A DNA stretch of 13,099 bases. It comes from Pseudomonadota bacterium (GTDB taxonomy: Bacteria > Pseudomonadota > Gammaproteobacteria > Burkholderiales > SG8-39). The notes under the pieces are model-generated. The model worked only from the letters and a program-made list of their open reading frames with translations. It made no database searches and was not told where the DNA came from. The position numbers and the translations under genes were made by a program. This document shows positions 7,680-13,099 of this stretch, one piece after another; position 1 is the stretch's first letter; each line of letters opens with the position of its first letter. The DNA lies in the NCBI GenBank assembly GCA_003242425.1, contig QGUL01000011.1, forward strand, positions 1 through 13,099, written 5' to 3'.

Positions 7680-7717
7680 GGGTTGCGTCCCGCAGGTCAG
7701 GGACGCCCACTCTTTTT
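7680..7717 (+). terminator. Terminator-like hairpin in the synthase leader (possible attenuator)
   Basis: GCGTCCC (7685-7691) and GGGACGC (7700-7706) pair perfectly around an 8-base loop. GG 7681-7682 can pair with CC 7707-7708 across a two-base bulge. TTTTT follows at 7713-7717. The T-run is offset by four or more bases, so efficiency is uncertain. Another hairpin, GCAGCG-N9-CGCTGC, lies just before it (7653-7673). The element could attenuate the synthase gene or end read-through from the upstream GH17 gene. Confidence 0.5.
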
Positions 7718-7737
7718 GCAGCAAGCAATCATTCAAC

Positions 7738-7741
7738 GAGG
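7738..7741 (+). promoter_or_regulatory. Ribosome binding site supporting a TTG start
   Basis: GAGG sits eight bases before the TTG at 7750. No ATG occurs before the transmembrane anchor, and the next GTG (7783) lacks a ribosome binding site, so TTG is the likely initiator. Confidence 0.6.
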
Positions 7742-7749
7742 TTCAAAGC

Positions 7750-10449
7750 TTGAGCGCACCAAAGTCACGCTCCGCCGTTTCCGTGTCGGCGATTGTCATC
7801 ACCTTGCTGATCGCCGTCTTGAACGCCGGGTGGTGGGCTTTGAACAATCGCCCGAGCGCCCATCCGGATTGGACGGGCAAGGTGAACGGCCTGGCCTACA
7901 GCGGCTTCCAGCGCGACCAGGACCCGACCAAGAAGCGCTTCCCCACGCAGGACGAGCTGGCCCGGGACATGGCGCTGATGGCCCAGGTCACGCACCGCAT
8001 CCGGACCTACACCTCCACCGAGAATGCCACCGTGCCGTGGCTCGCCCGCGAAGCCGGGCTGAAGGTCACCGCGGGCGCGTGGCTCGACACGCGCGAAGAA
8101 CACAACCAGGCCGAGATCCAGGCGCTGGTGCAGGCCGTGCGCGAGAACCCCAACGTCGACCGCGTCATCGTCGGCAACGAATCGATCCTGCGCGGCGACG
8201 TCGCCGTGCGCGACATGATCCGCTACCTGAAGCAGGTGCGCGGCAAGGTCAATGTGCCGGTCTCCACCGCCGAGCCCTGGCACATCTGGATGCGCTATCC
8301 GGAGCTCGCCCGCAACGTCGACTACATCACCATCCACCTGCTGCCCTACTGGGAAGGCGTGCCGGTGAACGAGGCGGTGAACTACGTGCTCGACCGCTAC
8401 TGGGAAGTGAAGCGCGCCTATCCGCGCAAGAAGGTGGTGATCGGCGAAGTGGGCTGGCCGAGCCAGGGCGACCGCCGCGACGGCGCCGTAGCTTCGGTTG
8501 AGAACCAGGCGGCGTTCGTGCGCGCCTTCCTCGAACGCAGCATCGAGCACGATCTGGACTACTACTTCATGGAGGCCTTCGACCAGCCCTGGAAGCAGGC
8601 GCACGAAGGCCGCGCCGGTGCCTACTGGGGCGTGTTCCACGCCGACCGCACGCCGAAGTTCCCGCTCGCGGGGCCAGTGGTCTCCGACCCGGTCTGGCCG
8701 GCGAAGGCGCTCGCCGCCTCGATCCTGGCGGCGCCCTTCATGTTCTTCTTCGCCTCGCATTTCCGCCGCTTCAAGTTCGCGGGCAAGTTCTTCTACTGCG
8801 CGCTGATCCAGGCGGCGGTGACGCTGCTGGTGTGGCTGGTGGGCGTGCCCTTCGAGTTCTATCTCGACTGGCTCGACTGGGCGATGTTCCTGCTGCTGTT
8901 GCCGGCGCTGGTGGCGATGATCGCCATCCTGCTCACCAACGCCTTCGAATTCGTCGAGGTGAAGTGGCGCCGCAAGTGGCTGCGCGAGTTCCATCCCATC
9001 GAGCGGCCGGACGCGCCGCAGCCGTTCGTGTCGATCCACCTGCCCTGCCACAACGAGCCGCCGGAGATGGTGATCCTGACGCTGGAGAGCCTGAAGCGTC
9101 TGGACTACCGCAACTACGAAGTGCTGGTGCTCGACAACAACACCAAGGACCCGGCGGTGTGGCGGCCGGTACAGGAATGGTGCGAACGGGCGGGCGAACG
9201 CTTCCGCTTCTTCCACCTCGACAACTGGCCCGGCTTCAAGGCCGGGGCACTCAACTTCGGCCTCACCCAGACCGACCCGCGCGCCGAAGTCATCGGCGTG
9301 GTGGATGCCGACTACGTGGTCGAGCCGGAATGGCTGAAGGTGCTCACGCCGCACTTCGCCGAACCGAAGGTGGCCGTGGTGCAGGCGCCGCAGGCGCACC
9401 GCGACTATGAGCACAGCCCCTTCCAGCGCATGTGCAACTGGGAGTTCGACGGCTTCTTCCGCATCGGCATGCATCACCGCAACGAGCGCAACGCCATCAT
9501 CCAGCACGGCACCATGACGCTGGTGCGCCGCCAGGCGCTGGAAGCCACCGGCGGCTGGGCGGAATGGTGCATCTGCGAAGACGCCGAACTGGGCCTGCGC
9601 CTGATGAATGCCGGCTACGAGCTGCGCTACGTCGATGCGGTGCTCGGCCGCGGCCTCACGCCCGCGCACTTCAAGGCCTTCAAGTCGCAACGCTTCCGCT
9701 GGGCGTTCGGCGCGATGCAGATCCTCAAGCGCCGCTGGAACTGGCTCACCAAGCCCGGGCCGCTCGACGCGGGCCAGCGCTACCACTTCCTCACCGGCTG
9801 GTTCTCGTGGTTCGCCGACGCGCTGCACCTGGTGTTCACCGTCGCGGCGCTGCTGTGGACGATCGGCATGCTGAGCGCCCCGCAGTACTTCAACATGCCG
9901 CTCGATCTCTTCCTGCTGCCGGTGCTGGGCTTCTTCGTCTGCAAGGCCTTCTTCGGCCCGGCGCTCTATCGCGAACGCGTGAACTGCAGCTGGCTGGACG
10001 TGATCGGCGCCTCGGTCGCCAGCATGGGGCTGTCGCATGCGATTGCGCGCGGCATCTTCGCCGGCCTGACGCAGAAGAACGGCACGTTCGTCGTCACCGC
10101 CAAGGGGGTGAGCGGCGGCAACTGGCTGGGCGCACTGGCCCCGGCGCGAGAAGAGGCGCTGATGGGCTGCGCGCTCGTGGCGGGCGCCGGGCTCACGCTG
10201 GCCACCATGGGCGTGAACCACCGCGAGGCGCTGCTGTGGTCGGTGATCCTGGGCGCTCAGTCGATCCCGTACTGGTCGGCGGTGGTCTGCGCGATCATCT
10301 CCGCACGCGACGCCAAACGCAGCAAGCAGGCGAGCGCGCCCAGACTGGCGCCGGCGGCACCGCAGCCCGTGCCCGACAACGTCATCCCCATGCCGAGCCC
10401 GGTCGCGGCGCAGGCGGGTACCGGCATGGCGCGCGCCGGCGCGCATTGA
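7750..10449 (+). CDS. GH17-GT2 fusion: processive beta-glucan synthase (NdvB-like)
   Basis: An 899-aa inner-membrane protein. Order: anchor helix (11-29); GH17 domain (about 45-310, acid/base Glu144 in VGNE, nucleophile Glu233 in GEVGWPS), probably periplasmic; three hydrophobic segments (320-337, 345-366, 373-395); cytosolic family 2 glycosyltransferase (about 425-655); further membrane segments (681-708, 716-738, perhaps 752-772, 803-823, 827-850); Ala/Pro-rich tail. GT2 motifs are HLPCHNEP (430-437), Asp462, DAD (519-521), ED (610-611) and QRFRW (647-651), the set of processive synthases such as cellulose synthase. This matches Bradyrhizobium NdvB, which makes cyclic beta-(1,3)(1,6)-glucan from UDP-glucose. 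I infer synthesis and extrusion of beta-1,3-glucan, with the GH17 module cutting, transferring or cyclising chains. No PilZ domain is visible. TTG start supported by GAGG. A strong terminator follows. The gene name ndvB is avoided because Rhizobium NdvB is an unrelated GT84/GH94 protein. Confidence 0.9.
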   Translation: MSAPKSRSAVSVSAIVITLLIAVLNAGWWALNNRPSAHPDWTGKVNGLAYSGFQRDQDPTKKRFPTQDELARDMALMAQVTHRIRTYTSTENATVPWLAREAGLKVTAGAWLDTREEHNQAEIQALVQAVRENPNVDRVIVGNESILRGDVAVRDMIRYLKQVRGKVNVPVSTAEPWHIWMRYPELARNVDYITIHLLPYWEGVPVNEAVNYVLDRYWEVKRAYPRKKVVIGEVGWPSQGDRRDGAVASVENQAAFVRAFLERSIEHDLDYYFMEAFDQPWKQAHEGRAGAYWGVFHADRTPKFPLAGPVVSDPVWPAKALAASILAAPFMFFFASHFRRFKFAGKFFYCALIQAAVTLLVWLVGVPFEFYLDWLDWAMFLLLLPALVAMIAILLTNAFEFVEVKWRRKWLREFHPIERPDAPQPFVSIHLPCHNEPPEMVILTLESLKRLDYRNYEVLVLDNNTKDPAVWRPVQEWCERAGERFRFFHLDNWPGFKAGALNFGLTQTDPRAEVIGVVDADYVVEPEWLKVLTPHFAEPKVAVVQAPQAHRDYEHSPFQRMCNWEFDGFFRIGMHHRNERNAIIQHGTMTLVRRQALEATGGWAEWCICEDAELGLRLMNAGYELRYVDAVLGRGLTPAHFKAFKSQRFRWAFGAMQILKRRWNWLTKPGPLDAGQRYHFLTGWFSWFADALHLVFTVAALLWTIGMLSAPQYFNMPLDLFLLPVLGFFVCKAFFGPALYRERVNCSWLDVIGASVASMGLSHAIARGIFAGLTQKNGTFVVTAKGVSGGNWLGALAPAREEALMGCALVAGAGLTLATMGVNHREALLWSVILGAQSIPYWSAVVCAIISARDAKRSKQASAPRLAPAAPQPVPDNVIPMPSPVAAQAGTGMARAGAH

Positions 10450-10466
10450 AGCGCGTGCCGCAACGG

Positions 10467-10498
10467 CAAACCGCGGCTCGAGGCCGCGGTTTGTTTTT
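10467..10498 (+). terminator. Intrinsic terminator after the glucan synthase gene
   Basis: CAAACCGCGGC (10467-10477) pairs perfectly with GCCGCGGTTTG (10483-10493) around a five-base loop and is followed by TTTTT (10494-10498). It begins 18 bases after the stop codon. Confidence 0.95.
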
Positions 10499-10511
10499 GC
10501 GTGTCCGTCCA

Positions 10512-10540
10512 TGGACAGCACGGCGCGCCTTCCTTAGCAT
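10512..10540 (+). promoter_or_regulatory. Candidate sigma-70 promoter for the 87-aa protein gene
   Basis: TGGACA (10512-10517, five of six) and TAGCAT (10535-10540, four of six) are separated by 17 bases, directly after the terminator and about 26 bases before the start codon. This is the best-matching promoter in the window. Confidence 0.5.
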
Positions 10541-10566
10541 TCCGCCCGGATACCGGGCAGCGGCAT

Positions 10567-10830
10567 ATGGCCACATTCAAATCGAGAACCAAACTGCGGC
10601 CGTTCTGGGAGCGCGGCTACAAGTCGCACGGCTACTGGGCCGGCAAGAAGAAGCTCGGCGTGGTGCGCCTGCAGGACAACGCCCCGCCGGAGGAGAAATA
10701 CCGCTGGGAAGCGGGTACGCACGCCGGCTACGCCGCCACCCTGATCGAAGGCAAGCGCGCGGTCGAGGCGGCGGTGCTGCTGGGCATTTCGCAACTGCCG
10801 CTGTTCGAGACCGAAGAAGAGCCGCGCTGA
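10567..10830 (+). CDS. Small hypothetical protein (87 aa)
   Basis: I do not recognise a family. The protein is soluble and basic at the N-terminus (FKSRTKLRPFWERGYKSHGYWAGKKK), with several aromatic residues, and acidic at the C-terminus (FETEEEPR). The middle (about 50-77) could form a helix. No signal peptide, membrane segment, cysteine or metal-binding motif is present. The start ATG at 10567 is chosen because the upstream in-frame sequence holds the promoter-like element; the Shine-Dalgarno is weak, so initiation may be on a nearly leaderless mRNA of about 20 bases. Codon use is like the neighbours. It is isolated between a terminator and a convergent aldo/keto reductase gene 67 bases downstream. 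Confidence 0.7.
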   Translation: MATFKSRTKLRPFWERGYKSHGYWAGKKKLGVVRLQDNAPPEEKYRWEAGTHAGYAATLIEGKRAVEAAVLLGISQLPLFETEEEPR

Positions 10831-10897
10831 AGAAGATGCCGGAGCGGCTGGCGGCGCGCCGGCCTCACACGGCGGACGCGCCTGCGTCACGCCCCGC

Positions 10898-11743
10898 TCA
10901 AAGCATCGGCAGATAGCCCGGTTTAGGCCCGCGCGGGAAAGCCGCGTCGATACGCGCGATGTCGGTCTCGCTCAGCGCGATCCGGCCGCCGCCCGCGTTC
11001 TCTTCCGTGTGCTGCGGCCGGCCGGCCTTGGGAATGGTGACCACCGATTCGCGGCGCGTCAGAAAGGCGAGCGCCACCTGACGCGGCGTGGCACCGTGGG
11101 CGTCGGCGATTTCCTTCAGCACCCGCCCGCCCTTGGAACGCTCGTCCGGGAAGTCGCCGTGGCCGTAGGGGCTGTAGGCCACCACGGTGACGCCGTGACG
11201 TTCGCACCAGGGAATCACCGCGTGCTCGATGGCGCGCTGCTGCAGGTAGTAGAGCACCTGGTTGCAGGCGATCTTGCCGGGACCGACGAGGTCGAAGGCT
11301 TCCTGCATGTCGTCTTCGTCGAAGTTGCTCACACCCCAGGACAGGATCTTGCCGTCGCGCTTGAGCTGTTCGAAGGCCTCGAAGGTCTCGGCAAGCGGAT
11401 AGCTCCCGCGCCAGTGCAGCAGATAGCAGTCCAGATAATCGGTGCCGAGGTGCTTCAGCGTGCGTTCACACGCGGCGATGGTGCCTTTGCGCGAGGCGTT
11501 GGAGGGCAGCACCTTGGAGACGAGGAAGACTTCGCCGCGGCGGCCGGCGATCGCCTCGCCCACCACTTCCTCGGAAGCGCCCGAGCCGTACATCTCGGCG
11601 GTGTCGATGTGCGTCATGCCGAGATCGAGCCCCCTGCGCAGCGCGGCGACAGCCTCCTTGCGGCTGCCCGTCTCGATGTACCAGGTTCCCTGACCGATGA
11701 CGGGCACGCTGCGGCCCGTCTGTCCGAACGGATGCTGTCTCAT
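10898..11743 (-). CDS. Aldo/keto reductase
   Basis: A 281-aa cytosolic NADPH-dependent oxidoreductase with the aldo/keto reductase (beta/alpha)8 barrel. The catalytic tetrad is complete: Asp47 (HIDTAE), Tyr52 (MYG), Lys77 (VSKVLP) and His110 (LLHWRG). The coenzyme-binding signatures are SVVTIPKAGRPQHTEENAGG (233-252) and GVSNFDEDDM (137-146). The length is typical of the short 2,5-diketo-D-gluconate reductase-type branch, but substrates in this family cannot be predicted from sequence. The start ATG (11741-11743) has GAGGAAG seven bases upstream; longer versions would read through the DUF481 gene in the wrong frame. The DUF481 gene ends 59 bases upstream on the same strand, so co-transcription is likely, though minus-strand GATAAT (11772-11777) in the gap could give it an extra promoter. 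Confidence 0.93.
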   Translation of the reverse strand: MRQHPFGQTGRSVPVIGQGTWYIETGSRKEAVAALRRGLDLGMTHIDTAEMYGSGASEEVVGEAIAGRRGEVFLVSKVLPSNASRKGTIAACERTLKHLGTDYLDCYLLHWRGSYPLAETFEAFEQLKRDGKILSWGVSNFDEDDMQEAFDLVGPGKIACNQVLYYLQQRAIEHAVIPWCERHGVTVVAYSPYGHGDFPDERSKGGRVLKEIADAHGATPRQVALAFLTRRESVVTIPKAGRPQHTEENAGGGRIALSETDIARIDAAFPRGPKPGYLPML

Positions 11744-11789
11744 TGTTCTTCCTCGCGTGATCGGGTCGCCTATTATCGCCGACGCCCGT

Positions 11790-11803
11790 GCGCGGCACCG
11801 CGC
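11790..11803. repeat. Short perfect hairpin between DUF481 and aldo/keto reductase genes
   Basis: GCGCGG-CA-CCGCGC abuts the DUF481 stop codon. There is no T-run on either side, so it is not a normal terminator; it could stabilise the upstream mRNA 3' end. A two-base loop is tight. Confidence 0.3.
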
Positions 11804-12876
11804 TAGTTGAACTCGTAGCCCAGGCCGAGCAGCAGTGTGCGGTCGGTACTGGTGCGGCCCGGCGCGGGATCGCTTTCCCAGTCGAGGTTGAGCTGGGCCG
11901 TCGCCTTCAATCCGTGAGCGAGCGGCACCCGCACGCCCGTGCGGGTGTGCAGCACCGTGCCCCCGTCCCCGTTCAGGCCGTGATAGCCGTCCTGGTTGTG
12001 GAAGAGCTCCAGCGGCAGAGCGAGCAGGCGATGGCTGATGTCGAGCTTCCAGCCGAAGGCCGCGAAATGTTCGTCCTCCGCCTCGTCGTGATCGATGGTG
12101 ACGTAGTCGAGGCCGCCACGCAGCGCGATCTTGGTCACGTCGGTTTCGATCCACTGGTAACCGTAGCCGCCGCCGATCACGCTGCGGAGCTGGATGTCCT
12201 TGAAGCGGTCGCGCTCCAACGAACCCGCCACATAGGCGAACATCTTGGGACGGAAGAACCAGTCGTAGTTGGTGTAGACACGGCCGTTGGACGCCGACAC
12301 GTAGCCGTTGTCGCGCGCGCGCGTGCCCTCGCCGCCCAGCACGTAGCGCCACATCTTCGCGCGCACCGTGCCTTCGGCGTCGAAATGCAGCTGCTGGTTT
12401 TCGGTGTTGCCGCTCGCGTCCGAAAAGGCGAAATTCGCCCGGCCGGTGAGCCGGTAGCCTTCGCCCGATTCTTCGGGCGAGGGATTGATGTAGAGCACCT
12501 TGGCGAGATCGAGCGCGGCCCGCTGCGCCTCCTCTTCGTGCGCCGCCCTGGCCTCGGCATCGTGTTGCGCCGCGGCTTCGTGCACCACCACCGCCGCGCG
12601 CCCTTCGCCCATCGCCTCGAAGCGCGCGTCGTAGTCGGTGGCGTCGTCCAGGTACACGTTGACCGGCCGGTCGGTGGTCAGGGTGCGCACCGCGCTCCAC
12701 TTCACAGTGATCACGCCCGCGTAGGGCGTGCTGAACGTCAGATCGTCGCCGCTCTTGTGCAGCACCGTGCCGGTGAGCACATCGCCGTTGACCAGTACCA
12801 GCCGGTCGGCCAGGGCGTGCGGCGCGAATGACAGCAGGATACTCAACAAGGCGTATCGCAGGGCGCGTACGGACAT
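11803..12876 (-). CDS. DUF481 outer-membrane protein (salt-induced OMP family)
   Basis: A 357-aa exported protein. Residues 1-23 are a signal peptide (hydrophobic core YALLSILLSFAP, cleavage likely after ALA at 21-23). Residues 26-78 resemble the small beta domain often seen before DUF481 (LVNGDVLTGTVLHKSGDDLT). Residues 85-130 are Ala/Glu-rich, probably helical. From about 140 onward alternating polar/hydrophobic strands, including YRLTGRANFAFSDASGNTEN, match the DUF481 beta-barrel, ending in LLLGLGYEFN. The family includes proteins annotated as salt-induced outer-membrane proteins; the molecular role is unknown. The chain ends Phe-Asn, not in the terminal Phe usual for barrel insertion. The start at 12876 has GGAGAC seven bases upstream. 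It probably heads an operon with the aldo/keto reductase gene. Confidence 0.87.
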   Translation of the reverse strand: MSVRALRYALLSILLSFAPHALADRLVLVNGDVLTGTVLHKSGDDLTFSTPYAGVITVKWSAVRTLTTDRPVNVYLDDATDYDARFEAMGEGRAAVVVHEAAAQHDAEARAAHEEEAQRAALDLAKVLYINPSPEESGEGYRLTGRANFAFSDASGNTENQQLHFDAEGTVRAKMWRYVLGGEGTRARDNGYVSASNGRVYTNYDWFFRPKMFAYVAGSLERDRFKDIQLRSVIGGGYGYQWIETDVTKIALRGGLDYVTIDHDEAEDEHFAAFGWKLDISHRLLALPLELFHNQDGYHGLNGDGGTVLHTRTGVRVPLAHGLKATAQLNLDWESDPAPGRTSTDRTLLLGLGYEFN

Positions 12877-12918
12877 ACTCGTCTCCGGAACGGTTCACGG
12901 CGAACCGCATGTGGCGGC

Positions 12919-12938
12919 GTGTCGGGCCAGGCCGACAC
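12919..12938. repeat. Inverted repeat GTGTCG-N8-CGACAC (copy 2)
   Basis: Same half-sites and spacing as the copy at 7533-7552. It lies 43 bases upstream of the DUF481 start codon. Possible shared operator; it could also fold as an RNA hairpin. Confidence 0.4.
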
Positions 12939-13082
12939 CGCATAACGATCACGATGGATTGTTGCGAGCTGCAAGCCCCGCATGCGCGCGGGCTCGTGAT
13001 TTGAACGGCCGATGCGTGTGACTACAGCGCCCTTAGGTTACGAACCGCCCCGGGTCGGCGCAACACAGACGCCGCGGGAATT

Positions 13083-13094
13083 TGAAGCGCTTCA
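13083..13094. promoter_or_regulatory. LacI/GalR-family-type palindromic operator candidate
   Basis: TGAAGCGCTTCA is a perfect 12-base palindrome with the central CG typical of LacI-family operators such as Cra/FruR or CcpA sites. It is about 207 bases from the DUF481 start and may belong to a gene beyond the window edge. Confidence 0.4.
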
Positions 13095-13099
13095 CGCCG

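Larger units (their letters stand above)
12877..13099. other. Non-coding region upstream of DUF481 with several inverted repeats
   Basis: No coding frame is supported here. Inverted repeats seen: CGGTTC-N5-GAACCG (12891-12907) in the DUF481 leader; GTGTCG-N8-CGACAC (12919-12938); AGCCC/GGGCT with inner pairing (12974-12994); and the perfect palindrome TGAAGCGCTTCA (13083-13094). I find no convincing -35/-10 pair on either strand. The next gene lies outside the window, so this may be a divergent control region. Confidence 0.5.

Noticed and set aside
7765..10521. A 918-codon open frame on the minus strand, longer than the real gene opposite it
   Set aside because: It mirrors the GH17-GT2 gene, is rich in His/Arg/Glu without any domain, and has no ribosome binding site. 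It is a high-GC antisense shadow.
10831..10897. Terminator between the convergent 87-aa gene and the aldo/keto reductase gene
   Set aside because: GC-rich partial stems are present, but none is perfect and there is no T-run in either direction.
10898..12952. A 684-codon minus-strand frame containing the aldo/keto reductase
   Set aside because: The first 400 or so codons are an out-of-frame reading of the DUF481 gene. The reductase starts at 11743 with its own ribosome binding site.

Overview
The window is a GC-rich, densely coded stretch of what looks like a betaproteobacterial chromosome. A Rhodocyclales/Zoogloeaceae-type host (Azoarcus/Thauera relatives) is my best guess. The basis is the overall base composition, an HtpX and a PdxH of proteobacterial type, and a SWIB-domain protein with a lysine/alanine histone-H1-like tail, an arrangement common in that group. 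No tRNA, rRNA, CRISPR array, insertion sequence or integrase is visible, and every gene reads as an intact chromosomal gene except the first, which is cut by the left window edge.

Left part (1-5486), housekeeping and small metabolic genes: the 3' part of htpX (+) meets an MFS transporter gene (-) tail to tail with overlapping stop codons. Upstream of the transporter gene and probably co-transcribed with it is a Rossmann/DUF2520 protein gene (-). A strong intrinsic terminator separates this pair from the SWIB/H1-like gene (-). Next come a metallo-beta-lactamase-fold hydrolase (-) and, divergently, pdxH (+), with back-to-back -10-like elements between them.

Middle (5545-10449), the most interesting block: it holds two related membrane proteins that carry glycoside hydrolase family 17 (GH17) modules. 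The first (556 aa) has a signal anchor, a GH17 domain and about seven membrane segments. The second (899 aa) has an anchor, GH17, membrane segments, a processive family 2 glycosyltransferase with DxD/ED/QxxRW motifs, and more membrane segments. In size and architecture they match the NdvC (about 62 kDa) and NdvB (about 100 kDa) proteins that make cyclic beta-(1,3)/(1,6)-glucan in Bradyrhizobium. I therefore infer a periplasmic or exported beta-1,3-glucan synthesis and remodelling system: the GT2 module polymerises and extrudes glucan, and the GH17 modules cut, join, branch or cyclise it outside the cytoplasm. A small membrane protein gene (-) lies between them, overlapping the tail of the first GH17 gene. 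The leader of the second gene is unusually structured: a -10-like element, three successive hairpins, the last followed by a T-run, a possible 40-codon upstream ORF, and a TTG start.

Right part (10450-13099): a textbook terminator ends the glucan synthase gene. A small orphan gene (+) with its own promoter-like element follows. Then come an aldo/keto reductase (-) and, upstream of it, a DUF481 outer-membrane protein (-), probably one operon. The last 223 bases are non-coding and hold several inverted repeats, including one (GTGTCG-N8-CGACAC) that also occurs between the two glucan genes and a LacI-type palindrome at the very edge. Osmotic or envelope adaptation is a reasonable common theme (HtpX, periplasmic glucan, DUF481), but that is inference.
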